64,000 nucleotides of DNA, taken from contig OZ243040.1 of NCBI GenBank assembly GCA_965211995.1, forward strand, positions 558,001-622,000. The letters run 5' to 3'. The number at the start of each line of letters is the position of its first letter. Within the stretch, counting starts at the first letter, position 1. Of the stretch, positions 44,147 to 55,885 are shown in pieces. The DNA is from CAYFZO01 sp965211995 (lineage in GTDB: Bacteria > Pseudomonadota > Gammaproteobacteria > Poriferisulfidales > Oxydemutatoraceae). A program made the position numbers and the translations under genes. The notes beneath the pieces are model-generated. The model had not been told where the DNA came from. It saw only the letters and a list, made by a program, of their open reading frames with translations, and ran no database searches.

Positions 44147-45772
44147 GTGAGCGCGCGGCTTCGCATCGCCGCCGCGCAGTTGAATTTTCTGGTCGGGGAC
44201 GTTCAGGGCAACGCCGCGAAAATGATCCGGGCCGCGCGCGTCGCCGCGCGCAAAGGCGCGACCCTCGTGGTTTTCTCCGAACTCGCGGTCACCGGCTATC
44301 CGCCCGAGGATCTGCTGTTGCGCGCCGACTTCCTGGACGAGGCCGCGCACGTCCTGGCGCGACTCGCGGCGCGTGCGGACGAGGCGGCGCCGGGGGTCGG
44401 TCTCGTCGTCGGCGCGCCGCGCCGCGCACACGGGAAGTTGTTCAATTCGGCGTTTTATCTCGCCGGCGGAAAAGTGCTCGCGCATTACGACAAGGCGGTG
44501 TTGCCGAATTACTCGGTGTTCGACGAGAAGCGCTATTTTGACGCGGGCGCGGCCGCGTGCGTGATCCGGGTCGGCGGCGTGCGCGCGGGGTTGACCGTGT
44601 GCGAGGACCTCTGGTGCGCCGGCGGGCCGGCGCTGCGCGCGCAACAGGCCGGCGCCGAGTTGCTGATCAACGTCACCGCGTCGCCGTTCCACCTCGGCAA
44701 AGACCGGCAGCGCAGTGCGATGCTGCAATCTCGCGCGGCGGAGACCGGCCTGCCGATCCTCTACGTCAATCAGGTCGGGGGGCAGGACGAACTCGTGTTC
44801 GACGGCGACTCGCGCGTGGTCGCGGCGGACGGGACCGTGCTGTGGTCGGCGCCGCTGTTCGACGAAGACGTCTGCTGCTGCGACTGGGTGGACGGGCGCC
44901 TCGCATCCGCGCACGCGCCGCGCGCCGCGATGTCGGCGACCGAGACGGTCTGGCGCGCGTTGGTGACGGGGTTGCGCGACTATGTCGGCAAGAACGGTTT
45001 TGGCGGCGCGGTGATCGGGTTGTCGGGCGGCGTGGATTCGGCGCTGACGCTCGCGCTCACGGTCGCGGCGCTCGGCGCGGCGCAGGTGCGCGCGGTGATG
45101 ATGCCGTCGCGCTACACCGCCGACATCAGTATTGAAGACGCCCGCACACTCGCCGCAAATTTCGGTGTCGCGCTGCACGAGATCGGCATCGAGCCGGTCT
45201 TCCGGGCGATGGCGCGCCAACTCGAGCCGGTTTTCGCCGGCGCCCCGGCCGATGTCACCGAGGAGAATATGCAGGCGCGCGTGCGCGGCAACCTGCTGAT
45301 GGCAATCGCCAACAAGCACCGCCTCGCGGTGATCGCGACCGGCAACAAGAGCGAGATGGCGGTCGGCTACGCAACTTTGTACGGCGACATGGCGGGTGCG
45401 TACGCGCCGCTCAAGGACGTGGTCAAAACCCGCGTCTATGAACTCGCCGCATGGTGCAACCGGAAGCGCGAGGCCATTCCGCGGCGCGTGCTCGAAAGGC
45501 CCCCTTCGGCCGAACTCGCGCCGGGGCAGGTGGACCAGGACCGCCTGCCGCCGTACGCGACGCTCGACGCGATCATCGAGGAATTTATTGAGGCCGATGC
45601 GTCCTGCGAAGACATGGTTGCGCGCGGTTTGTCCGCGGCTACGGTGCGCCAGGTCCGGGCAATGGTGCTTAGGAACGAGTACAAGCGCCGTCAGGCCCCG
45701 CCCGGCGTCAGGATCACCGAAAAGGCGTTCGGCAGGGACCGGCGCTATCCGATCACTTCGGGTTTCGGTTGA
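44147..45772 (+). CDS. nadE: Glutamine-dependent NAD+ synthetase
   Basis: This 541-aa two-domain enzyme has an N-terminal nitrilase-type glutaminase with Glu (FSELAVTGYPPEDLL), Lys (HYDKAVLPNYSVFDE) and Cys (LTVCEDLWCAGG), followed by a C-terminal synthetase with the ATP-binding GLSGGVDSALTLAL and ATGNKSEMAVGYATLYGDMA. It amidates deamido-NAD+ using glutamine ammonia. The start is GTG 44147 with GGGAG upstream. It is divergent from pilA. Confidence 0.96.
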   Translation: MSARLRIAAAQLNFLVGDVQGNAAKMIRAARVAARKGATLVVFSELAVTGYPPEDLLLRADFLDEAAHVLARLAARADEAAPGVGLVVGAPRRAHGKLFNSAFYLAGGKVLAHYDKAVLPNYSVFDEKRYFDAGAAACVIRVGGVRAGLTVCEDLWCAGGPALRAQQAGAELLINVTASPFHLGKDRQRSAMLQSRAAETGLPILYVNQVGGQDELVFDGDSRVVAADGTVLWSAPLFDEDVCCCDWVDGRLASAHAPRAAMSATETVWRALVTGLRDYVGKNGFGGAVIGLSGGVDSALTLALTVAALGAAQVRAVMMPSRYTADISIEDARTLAANFGVALHEIGIEPVFRAMARQLEPVFAGAPADVTEENMQARVRGNLLMAIANKHRLAVIATGNKSEMAVGYATLYGDMAGAYAPLKDVVKTRVYELAAWCNRKREAIPRRVLERPPSAELAPGQVDQDRLPPYATLDAIIEEFIEADASCEDMVARGLSAATVRQVRAMVLRNEYKRRQAPPGVRITEKAFGRDRRYPITSGFG

Positions 45773-46068
45773 CCGCGGCACAAGACGTCTTTGATCCGGG
45801 CGGCCGTCCTTGCGCCGCGGAGATAAGGCGTATCCGCGAGCGGCGCGGCGGGGAGCGGGCGGCTTGCGCTCCGAAGTGCGGCAAAAGGAAGAGGGGCGGG
45901 CGCTTCGCGGCGTCGTCCGATGCTCAAACGAGACCGCCCTGAGCGGCGAAAATTCGTGTCATCCATGGCTCCAAAAGATCGCGCCGCAGACGACGCGGAT
46001 GGAGGCAAAAGAATCACGGCGAACGCGGCACTTCAGACTTGAATCCGGCCGGATTCAAAGCGGGAATC
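45773..46068. repeat. Interspersed repeat copy (minus orientation), no gene
   Basis: The core at 45871-45930 matches, in reverse complement, the segments at 52440-52500 and 55801-55860: GTTTGAGC...GCCGCGAAGCGC...CTTTTGCCGCACTTCGG. Weaker similarity (CATCCGCGTCGTCTGCGG) continues to about 46005. No coding sequence is supported in this gap. Confidence 0.6.
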
Positions 46069-46929
46069 TCAGTAGCGCGGCTTGAGGCGCAGGCGTTCTA
46101 AAAGGGTGTCGGCCAGATCCTTGAGGTTTGACCGCCAGTTCTTGCGGTCTTTCCCGGACACGCGGCCGAAGCCGCCGGCTTTCGGGACGAACCCGGGGTA
46201 ATTCAGTTCGAGCACCGCGAGCGTGTCTTGCGCAAGGTCGGGCGAGGCGGTGCGGCGGTACGCTTCCGCGAGCAAAGTCAGCGCTTCGGGCGTGTGTTGT
46301 GCGCCCGGGTAATTTTCAAGCACGTATTTGCAGCGGTTGATCACCGCGAGGTAGGCGCGGCGGCGCATATAGTAGTCGGCGATGCGGATGTCGTGCACCG
46401 CCAGCATGTTCCTGAGCGCGACGATCCGCAGCCACGCGTCGTCGCCGTAGCGGCTGTCCGGGTAATTCTGCCGCAGTTGCTTGAACGCGGTGAAAGACTC
46501 GATCATCGGCGTCGGGTCCTTGTTGGTGCGGTCTCTTTTGAGGATCCAATTGAGCGGCCCCCGCGCGTAGTTGTAGTACGCGAGGCCCTTGAGGTAATAG
46601 ACGTAATCAATGACCGGGTGGGTCGGATTGAGTTTGATGAACTGGTCGAGGAGCGCGATCGTTTCCTCGTATTGGTGGCTCTTGTAGTGCGCGAACGCCC
46701 GCTCCACCGCCGCGTTTTGCGCATGGGGGCTGAACGGGAAAGACGCCTCGAGTTGTTTGTATTTTTCGAGGGCGTCAACGTAGTTGCGCTGCCGCAGTGC
46801 GTTTTTCGCGCGGAAATACAGGTCGTCGGCGCGTTGTTCCTGGTCATTTTCGCCGGTGAGTCCGGCGCAGCCCGTGAGTTGCGCCGCAAGCAGCATGGCG
46901 GCGGTCAGTCGGCCTGTCGTCGTGGGCAT
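46069..46929 (-). CDS. bamD: Outer-membrane protein assembly lipoprotein BamD
   Basis: The 286-aa essential lipoprotein of the BAM complex has a signal peptide with lipobox LTGC (Cys21), then TPR-like helices: LYFRAKNALRQRNYVDALEK, VERAFAHYKSHQYEETIAL, YVYYLKGLAYYN, and RAYLAVINRCKYVLENYP. ATG 46929 gives the correct lipoprotein signal; an upstream frame to 47013 lacks one. It is divergent from rluD, the usual arrangement. Confidence 0.95.
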   Translation of the reverse strand: MPTTTGRLTAAMLLAAQLTGCAGLTGENDQEQRADDLYFRAKNALRQRNYVDALEKYKQLEASFPFSPHAQNAAVERAFAHYKSHQYEETIALLDQFIKLNPTHPVIDYVYYLKGLAYYNYARGPLNWILKRDRTNKDPTPMIESFTAFKQLRQNYPDSRYGDDAWLRIVALRNMLAVHDIRIADYYMRRRAYLAVINRCKYVLENYPGAQHTPEALTLLAEAYRRTASPDLAQDTLAVLELNYPGFVPKAGGFGRVSGKDRKNWRSNLKDLADTLLERLRLKPRY

Positions 46930-47089
46930 GGCGTGATGGGTGTCGGGCCAAATAGGTAGAATTCCGAGTCGGGCCCGGGATCCGGCTTGGAATCCGGCCC
47001 GAATCGGACGCAACGGATTATAGCGCGGCGGCGGTCATTGATCTTACCGTTGATCTCCCCGCCAACTTGCGGGAGGCGGCGAGACGACG

Positions 47090-48103
47090 ATGCAGGAACA
47101 AAACTTGAACATTGTGATAGACGAAGAATACGCGGGCGCGCGTCTCGATAAAGCGCTCGCCGAACTGTTCCCGGCTTTCTCGCGCGCGTTTTTACAGCGC
47201 TGCATCAAACAGGGACGGGTGCGGGTGGACGGCGCCGCCGCGCGCCCGCGCGATCTTGTCGGCGGCGGTGAGCGGGTGGACCTTGAATTGACCGAAGCGG
47301 ACCTGCCGGGAACCGGGTTCGAGGGCGCGCTCGCGGGCGAGGACCTTCCGCTGTCGGTGCTGCACGAGGACGACGCGCTGCTGGTGCTCGACAAACCCGT
47401 CGGCATGGTGGTGCATCCGGGGGCCGGGCGCCCCGGCGGGACTTTGGTCAACGCGCTGGTGTTTTGCCGCCCGGCGCTGAAGTTTCTGCCGCGCGCGGGC
47501 CTCGTCCACCGCCTGGATAAAGACACCAGCGGACTGCTGGTCGTCGCCAAAACCCGCGCTGCGCACAAGTCGCTGGCCGGGCAGATGCAGGCACGCACGA
47601 TCCGCCGCGAGTACCTGTGCCTCGTGCACGGGGAGGTGATCTCAGGCGGGCGTGTCGCTGCGCCGCTCGGGCGCCACCCGCGCGACCGCAAGCGCATGGC
47701 GGTCGTCGCCGGTGCGCGCGCGGCGGTGACGCATTACCGCGTGCTCGCGCGCTTCCGCCGTCACACTTTGCTGAGCGTGCGTCTGGAGACCGGGCGCACG
47801 CATCAGATCCGGGTGCATCTGGCGCATATTCGCCATCCGGTCGTCGGCGACGCGGTTTACGGCGGTCACCGGCGCACGCCGGCGGTCGCCGGCGCCGTGG
47901 TGATCGAAGCCTTGCGCGAGTTCGGACATCAGGCCCTGCACGCGCACCGCCTGAGATTGGCGCACCCCGTCACCGGCGAGGTCCGCGAATGGCGCAGCGA
48001 GCCGCCGCCGGATCTGCGCGCTTTGCTCGATCTGTTGTCGGCGCACGAGCAGGGTCCGGCGCGGCCTGCAACCTGGCCGTTGTCGCTCGAAAGCGATGAC
48101 TAA
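47090..48103 (+). CDS. rluD: 23S rRNA pseudouridine synthase RluD
   Basis: The 337-aa enzyme has an N-terminal S4 domain (ARLDKALAELFPAFSRAFLQ) and a catalytic core with HRLDKDTSGLLVVAKT carrying the essential Asp, and LETGRTHQIRVHLAHIRHPV. RluD modifies helix 69 of 23S rRNA. The pgeF start overlaps its end by 8 bp. Confidence 0.95.
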   Translation: MQEQNLNIVIDEEYAGARLDKALAELFPAFSRAFLQRCIKQGRVRVDGAAARPRDLVGGGERVDLELTEADLPGTGFEGALAGEDLPLSVLHEDDALLVLDKPVGMVVHPGAGRPGGTLVNALVFCRPALKFLPRAGLVHRLDKDTSGLLVVAKTRAAHKSLAGQMQARTIRREYLCLVHGEVISGGRVAAPLGRHPRDRKRMAVVAGARAAVTHYRVLARFRRHTLLSVRLETGRTHQIRVHLAHIRHPVVGDAVYGGHRRTPAVAGAVVIEALREFGHQALHAHRLRLAHPVTGEVREWRSEPPPDLRALLDLLSAHEQGPARPATWPLSLESDD

Positions 48104-48851
48104 GCGGAGGGGAATTGAACTGATCCAGGCCGGGTGGCCGGCGCCCGCGAACGTTGTCGCCGTCACCACCGCGCGGACGGGCGGCGCGAGTCCCGCGCCG
48201 TATGAGAGTTTCAATCTGGCGGTGCACGTCGGTGACGATTCCGGATGCGTCGCCGCCAACCGTCGCGCCTTGCGTGAACATCTGGGGCTTGACGCCGAGC
48301 CGCGCTGGCTGCGCCAGGTGCACGGCGCGGAGGTGGCCGACGCCGGTCGCGTTGGCGGCGCGGCCGTCCCCGCCGCCGACGCCTGGGTGTGTTTCGAGCC
48401 GGGCCGGCCGTGCGGGGTGCTCACGGCCGACTGTCTGCCGGTGTTCTTCTGCGACCGCGCCGGCACGCGCGCGGGAGTCGCGCACGCCGGCTGGCGCGGT
48501 TTGGCGGCCGGTGTGCTCGAGGCGACGGTCGCCGCGCTCGCTTGCGCGCCGTCGGAGTTGCTCGCGTGGCTCGGGCCTGCGATCAGCGCGCACGCGTATC
48601 AGGTCGGCGACGAGGTGCGCGATGTTTTTGCCGATGCCTGCGACGCAGATGCGCTCGCGTTCACGCCGGATAACACCGGCGCATGGCGCGCCGATTTGTA
48701 CATGCTCGCCGCCAACCGCCTGCGCCGTCTCGGCGTCGCTTTTTCGGGCGGCGGCCGTTGCACTTTTTACGACGCCGGGCGTTTTTATTCCCACCGCCGG
48801 GACGGGCGCACCGGGCGCATGGCAAGCGTGATCCGGCTGCTCAAGGCGTGA
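48096..48851 (+). CDS. pgeF: Purine nucleoside phosphorylase/multi-copper-type YfiH (PgeF)
   Basis: A 251-aa LACC1/YfiH-family protein. The metal-binding His/Cys set is visible: RQVHGAEV, LTADCLPVFF and VAHAGWRGLAAGVLE. Members act on purine nucleosides or edit peptidoglycan precursors. Coupled to rluD and upstream of clpB, the order known from gammaproteobacteria. Confidence 0.92.
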   Translation: MTKRRGIELIQAGWPAPANVVAVTTARTGGASPAPYESFNLAVHVGDDSGCVAANRRALREHLGLDAEPRWLRQVHGAEVADAGRVGGAAVPAADAWVCFEPGRPCGVLTADCLPVFFCDRAGTRAGVAHAGWRGLAAGVLEATVAALACAPSELLAWLGPAISAHAYQVGDEVRDVFADACDADALAFTPDNTGAWRADLYMLAANRLRRLGVAFSGGGRCTFYDAGRFYSHRRDGRTGRMASVIRLLKA

Positions 48852-48929
48852 CGGCGGGTTTGCGAAAACACCGCCCGGCGGGTGTGAAACCCGCGCCCGC
48901 GTCTGCGGCGGGCTGCCGCTGCCCGCGGC

Positions 48930-48957
48930 GTTGAAAACGCCGTATCGAACTCCATAT
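48930..48957 (+). promoter_or_regulatory. Sigma32-type heat-shock promoter of clpB
   Basis: GTTGAAA (48930-48936) and CTCCATATA (CCATAT at 48952-48957) are separated by about 15 bp, close to the RpoH consensus CTTGAAA/CCCCATnT. Transcription would begin near 48965, 35-40 bp before the clpB ATG. Confidence 0.65.
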
Positions 48958-49001
48958 AGGAAGGTGTCGCGACGGCGCAACCGTCAAGGGGGAAATACGA
49001 T

Positions 49002-51625
<2,624 letters not shown>

Positions 51626-51626
<1 letters not shown>

Positions 51627-51697
51627 ATCCGCGGCTGGCGAGAATCGGCCGGAAATAAAACAAGGCGCGTTGTTGCGCGGCGGATTCTTGTTTTTTC
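51626..51697 (+). terminator. Rho-independent terminator of clpB
   Basis: AATCCGC (51626-51632, overlapping the stop) can pair with GCGGATT (51680-51686), with an inner stem GCGC/GCGC at about 51666-51679; the sequence then runs CTTGTTTTTTCTC. The U-run supports termination, but the outer stem spans a long loop. Confidence 0.5.
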
Positions 51698-51730
51698 TCA
51701 CCTCGGGCCGCAAGCCGCGGCACCGCGCTC

Positions 51731-52152
51731 GTCTGCGGCATCGTTAGGTCTGCGGCGGCGTCGAGTTTGTGGCGTTGTCGAGTTTGTGGCGTTGTCGAGT
51801 TTGTGGCGTTGTCGAGTTTGTGGCGTTGTCGGGTCTGCGGCGTTGTCGGGTCTGCGGCGTCGTTAGGTCTGCGGCGTTGTCGGGTCTGCGGCGTTGTCGG
51901 GTCTGCGGCGGTGTTAGGTCTGCGGCGGTGTTAGGTCTGCGGCGGTGTTAGGTCTGCGGCGGTGTTAGGTCTGCGGCGGTGTTAGGTCTGCGGCGTCGTT
52001 AGATCTGCTGCGGCGTCGTTAAGTTTGCGGCGTTGTCGGGTCTGTGGCGTTGTCGAGTTTGTGGCGTTGTCGGGTCTGCGGCGTTGTCGGGTCTGCGGCG
52101 TTGTCGGGTCTGCGGCGTTGTCGGGTCTGCGGCGTTGTCGGGTCTGCGGTGG
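51731..52152. repeat. 17-bp tandem repeat array (about 24 copies)
   Basis: Variants of GGTCTGCGGCGTTGTCG repeat with a 17-bp period. Local families are visible: GAGTTTGTGGCGTTGTC near the left and right, AGGTCTGCGGCGGTGTT in the middle. Variant blocks are clustered, as in arrays growing by local duplication. The period is not a multiple of three and lacks stops, so open frames across it are by-products. It lies between clpB and mazG. Confidence 0.93.
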
Positions 52153-52394
52153 CGCGGATCGCTCAGAGGCCCGTGGCAGTGATCGTTCGGTTTGAGGAAA
52201 AGCCGTGCGGATATCGAACTTTACAACTGCGCCGGGTGTATGGCATGAACGGCGGTGCGCCGGATCGGACGTCCGGGAAAGCGTGTGCGGTGGTTGCACC
52301 TGAGTTTTGCGGGCACGCAAGGGGCCCGGGAATGGCTCGTTGCGGGCGCCGTCGGATGCAAGTCCGAAGCGCAACGTTGCCCCGTCATTCTCTT

Positions 52395-52503
52395 GTGCCC
52401 GTCCGCGTCATCTGCGGGTTTTCACAAATTAAGGTTGTTTTGTTTGAGCCTCGGACGATGCCGCGAAGCGCCTGCTTGTCTTTCTTTTGCCGCACTTCGG
52501 ACT
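52395..52503 (+). repeat. Interspersed repeat copy, upstream of mazG
   Basis: The core 52440-52500 matches 55801-55860 and the reverse complement of 45871-45930. A preceding part, GTCCGCGTCATCTGCGGG, also recurs near 55728-55746. It ends 20 bp before the mazG -10. The remaining 52153-52394 region has no supported gene. Confidence 0.6.
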
Positions 52504-52534
52504 GAAAGTGGCCGCCCCCTTATAATGGCCGCCC

Positions 52535-53335
52535 GTGAAACCCGCAGATCCCAAACCCGCCGCCAAGTCCATGGAGAGGTTGCTCGACGTAATGGCGCGC
52601 CTGCGCGATCCGGAAACGGGGTGCCCGTGGGACCGCGAGCAGAGTTTCGAGACGATCGCGCCTTATACGCTTGAGGAAGCCTACGAAGTCGCCGATGCCA
52701 TTGAGCGCGGGGACCATCAGGACTTATGCGATGAATTGGGCGACCTGCTTTTGCAGGTGGTCTATCACGCCCAGATCGCGCGTGAGCGCGGCTTGTTTGA
52801 TTTTGAGGACGTCGCCCGCGCGATCGTCGCCAAAATGGTGCGGCGCCATCCCCACGTTTTCGATGATTTCGAGGCCGCCGACGACGCCGAACTCGAGCGG
52901 CGCTGGGAGGCCGACAAGGCGCGCACGCGCGCGGCGCAGGGACGGCACGGCGTGTTCGACGGTGTTGCGCGCAATCTGCCGGCCCTGCGTGCCGCCTGCA
53001 AATTGCAAAGCCGCGCCGCGCACTGCGGTTTCGATTGGAAGAACCGCAGCGGCGTGTTCGGAAAACTGGACGAGGAACTCGCCGAAGTGCGCGAGGCGGC
53101 GGCCGGGAACGGCGGCCTCGCCGAGGAGATCGGCGACCTGCTGTTCACGGTGGTGAACCTGAGCCGGCGTTTTTCGATCAACGCCGAGGACGCGTTGCGC
53201 AAGGCCAACCGCAAGTTCGAGCGCCGCTGCGGGCGCGTCGAGGACAAACTCAAGGCGCGGGGGCGCACGCTCGCCGGCGCGACGCCCGGGGAGATGGACG
53301 AGTTGTGGGAGGAAGTGAAGGCCGAGGAGCGTTGA
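52535..53335 (+). CDS. mazG: Nucleoside triphosphate pyrophosphohydrolase MazG
   Basis: The 266-aa all-alpha NTPase removes abnormal or excess NTPs and lowers ppGpp in E. coli. Two MazG repeats are present, the first with GCPWDREQSFETIAPYTLEE and YEVADAI then DELGDLLLQVVYHAQI (ExxE...ExxD metal ligands), the second with LDEELAEVREA and EEIGDLLFTVVNLSR. GTG 52535 is 9 bp after a TATAAT (52521-52526), implying an almost leaderless mRNA; ATG 52571 (MERLLDVMARLRDPE) is an equally possible start. No mazEF lies nearby. Confidence 0.93.
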   Translation: MKPADPKPAAKSMERLLDVMARLRDPETGCPWDREQSFETIAPYTLEEAYEVADAIERGDHQDLCDELGDLLLQVVYHAQIARERGLFDFEDVARAIVAKMVRRHPHVFDDFEAADDAELERRWEADKARTRAAQGRHGVFDGVARNLPALRAACKLQSRAAHCGFDWKNRSGVFGKLDEELAEVREAAAGNGGLAEEIGDLLFTVVNLSRRFSINAEDALRKANRKFERRCGRVEDKLKARGRTLAGATPGEMDELWEEVKAEER

Positions 53336-53352
53336 GCGCGCCGGCGGGCTTT

Positions 53353-55083
53353 CTACAGATACCCGAGGGATTCGAGTTTGGCGTAGATCCGGTCCACCGC
53401 TTCGTTAACGCTGAGGTCGGTCGTATCGACAACGATCTCCGGGTTGACCGGAGTCTCGTACGGGTCGGTGATGCCGGTGAAGTTGTGGGTCAGGTTTTCG
53501 CGCGCCCTCAGGTAAAAGCCTTTGGTATCGCGTTTTTCACAAACTTCCAGCGGGGTGCTGAGGTACACCTCGAGGTATCCGCCGCAGCCGGAGATCAGTT
53601 CACGGTTGGCTTTGCGGTCGTTTTCGTAGGGCGCAATCGGCGCGCAGATCGCGATGCCTCCGTTTTTCGTGATCTCGCTCGCGACGTAGCCGATGCGGCG
53701 CACGTTGATCGAGCGGTGTTCGTGCGAGAAGGTCAGTTCGCTCGACAGGTGGGTGCGCACGACGTCGCCGTCGAGCAAAGTGATGTTCGAGCGGCCGTGT
53801 TCGCACAACTTGATCTCGAGGGCTTTGGCGAGCGTGGATTTTCCGGAGCCCGACAGGCCGGTGAAGAACACCGTAAAGCCGCGCTGCTTGAGCGGCGGGT
53901 ACGTTCGGTGCAGTTCTGCGGCGATTTGCGGCAGCGTGAACCATTCGGGGATTGCCTCTCCGCGCACGAGGATCTCGCGCAGGGCGGTGCCTGAGATCGA
54001 AAGCGTTTTCTCTCCGGGCTCGATTTCACTCATGAATACGTATTTTTTCTTTGCGGGCTGATAGATCATGTGATCGAACGGCACCGCTTCGATGCCGATC
54101 TCGGGCGCGTGCTTGACCAGCGCCCGCTGCGCTTCGAACTCGCCGTAGAACGGTTTGCCGAGGCTGTCCCTGCCGGGCCCGGCGTGGTCCCTGCCGACGA
54201 TGATATGCGTGCAGCCGAAATTCTTTCTGATGATGCCGTGCCACAGCGCTTCGCGCGGGCCGCCCATGCGCATCGCGAGCGGCAGCAGCGACAGCATCAC
54301 CGAGTCCTGCGGGTAATGGCCGAGAACGTGCTGGTAGCAGCGCACCCGCGTGTAGTGGTCGACGTCTCCGGGCTTGGTCATGCCGACGACCGGGTGCAGC
54401 AGCAGTTTGGCGTCGTGGTCGCGCATGGCTTTTTCGGTCAGTGCGATATGCGCGCGGTGCATCGGGTTGCGGGTCTGAAAAGCGACCACTTTTTTCCAGT
54501 TCCTGCGCTCGAATTCGGCGCGCAATTGCCGGGGCGTGTGGCGGTAGCGGCGGTAATCGGTGTGCAGGGTCGGATCGATGCTTTGCAATTGTCCGGCGAC
54601 GTAGATCGGGTTGGACACGCCGGACAGGTAAGCGACCGCCGGATGCGCGCGGTCCTGCGTCGCGTACACAAGTTCCATTTCGCGCGTGCGGTCGGGCTCC
54701 CAGATCTCCGACAAGGTCATGGTCGCGATCGCAAAGCTTTCGTGGTTGCGCAGCGTGATCACGTCGCCTTCGGACAGCGGCGCGATGAATTTCTGTGAGA
54801 CGTCGAGCGTCACCGGTATCGGGTAGAGGCTGCCGTCGGTGAGGCGCATGGTTTTCAGCACCGACTCGTAATCCGCCCGCCGCATGAAGTTCGACAGCGG
54901 CGCGAAGCCGCCGTTGAGCAGCAACTCGATATCGCAGATCTGACGGTCGCTCAGCGTCCAGAAAGGGTGCAGGGCCGCTTCGCGGAGCAGTTCCTTGTGC
55001 TCGTCCGTTGACGGCGGCAGGTCGGTTGCGGCTGCGGTCGTCCGCGGGTCTTGCGGGTCGCCGACCGGGTACAGTAAAGCCAT
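53353..55083 (-). CDS. Bifunctional ATP sulfurylase/APS kinase
   Basis: This is a 576-aa fusion. Residues 1-390 form a Sat-type ATP sulfurylase with QTRNPMHRAHIALTEKA, GRDHAGPGRDSLGKPFYG and ISGTALREILVRG; residues about 400-576 form an APS kinase with P-loop GLSGSGKSTLAK, LLDGDVVRTHLSSELTF and GFYLRARENLTHNFTGITDP. Together they turn sulfate into PAPS. A gene of this fused order is known in several bacteria. No other sulfate assimilation gene is adjacent. It is convergent with mazG (17 bp between stops). Confidence 0.95.
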   Translation of the reverse strand: MALLYPVGDPQDPRTTAAATDLPPSTDEHKELLREAALHPFWTLSDRQICDIELLLNGGFAPLSNFMRRADYESVLKTMRLTDGSLYPIPVTLDVSQKFIAPLSEGDVITLRNHESFAIATMTLSEIWEPDRTREMELVYATQDRAHPAVAYLSGVSNPIYVAGQLQSIDPTLHTDYRRYRHTPRQLRAEFERRNWKKVVAFQTRNPMHRAHIALTEKAMRDHDAKLLLHPVVGMTKPGDVDHYTRVRCYQHVLGHYPQDSVMLSLLPLAMRMGGPREALWHGIIRKNFGCTHIIVGRDHAGPGRDSLGKPFYGEFEAQRALVKHAPEIGIEAVPFDHMIYQPAKKKYVFMSEIEPGEKTLSISGTALREILVRGEAIPEWFTLPQIAAELHRTYPPLKQRGFTVFFTGLSGSGKSTLAKALEIKLCEHGRSNITLLDGDVVRTHLSSELTFSHEHRSINVRRIGYVASEITKNGGIAICAPIAPYENDRKANRELISGCGGYLEVYLSTPLEVCEKRDTKGFYLRARENLTHNFTGITDPYETPVNPEIVVDTTDLSVNEAVDRIYAKLESLGYL

Positions 55084-55133
55084 CGCTATTCGGTTTTCGG
55101 ATTGGCCCGGGATTTGGGTGCGGGCAAACGCTA

Positions 55134-55139
55134 ATTATA
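55134..55139 (-). promoter_or_regulatory. -10 element of the ATP sulfurylase/APS kinase gene
   Basis: A perfect TATAAT on the minus strand lies about 50 bp before the ATG. The -35 region falls inside the first unit of the 70-bp array (GCGGGTGAAG), so array changes could alter the promoter. Confidence 0.45.
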
Positions 55140-55153
55140 GCATTGCCGGGGCG

Positions 55154-55690
55154 CTTCACCCGCGCATATTTCCGCCCCGTTCAGGTGCGCCCGGTCGCGG
55201 GGGGGGGCGGTCAACGAAGCAAGGCTTCACCCGCGCATATTTCCGCCCTGTTCAGGTGCGCCCGGTCGCGGGGAGGCCGGTCAACGAAGCAGGGTTTCAC
55301 CCGCGCATGTTTCCATCCCGTTCAGGTGCGCCCGGTCGCGGGGAGGCCGGTCAACGAAGCAGGGCTTCACCCGCGCATATTTCCGCCCTGTTCAGGTGCG
55401 CCCGATTGCGGGGAGGCCGGTCAACGAAGCAGGGCTTCACCCGCGCATGTTTCCATCCCGTTCAGGTGCGCCCGGTCGCGGGGAGGCCGGTCAACGAAGC
55501 AGGGTTTCACCCGCGCATGTTTCCATCCCGTTCAGGTGCGCCCGGTCGCGGGGAGGCCGGTCAACGAAGCAGGGCTTCACCCGCGCATGTTTCCATCCCG
55601 TTCAGGTGCGCCCGATTGCGGGGAGGCCGGTCAACGAAGCAGGGTTTCACCCGCGCATGTTTCCATCCCGTTCAGGTGCGGGTCGGATCC
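55154..55690. repeat. 70-bp tandem repeat array (7.5 copies)
   Basis: Units start at 55154, 55225, 55295, 55365, 55435, 55505, 55575 and 55645 (the last is partial). Each begins TTCACCCGCGCAT and contains GTTCAGGTGCGCCCGGTCGC and GGTCAACGAAGCA. Variants (CATATTTCCGCC versus CATGTTTCCATC; GGTCGC versus GATTGC) are mixed among copies. The first unit is 1 bp longer because of a long G-run. No gene is supported inside the array. Confidence 0.95.
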
Positions 55691-55712
55691 AAGTCTGAAA
55701 TGCGGCGTTTGC

Positions 55713-55862
55713 TCGTCGTCCGCTGGTGCCGTCCGCGTTATCTGCGGGTGTGCCTTTTCGGCTTCACGGGTGACGCGGATTTTCGCGGATTGAAAGGGTC
55801 TTGTTTGAGTCTCAGGCGAGGCCGCGAAGCACCGGCCTTTTTCCTTTTGCCGCACTTCGGGT
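55713..55862 (+). repeat. Interspersed repeat copy beside mgtE
   Basis: The core 55801-55860 is shared with 52440-52500 and 45871-45930 (reverse). The upstream part (CCGTCCGCGTTATCTGCGGG, then CGCGGATTTTCGCGG) is also shared in part. It lies between the 70-bp array and the mgtE 3' end. Confidence 0.6.
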
Positions 55863-55885
55863 TCCGCCCGGCCGCGGCGCGCCGC

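Noticed and set aside
51731..52152. CRISPR array
   Set aside because: Units are 17 bp, directly adjacent, without unique spacers, and no cas genes are nearby.
55154..55690. CRISPR array or a repeat protein
   Set aside because: 70-bp units are continuous with no spacers; the period is not a multiple of three and the frame through it matches no protein family.
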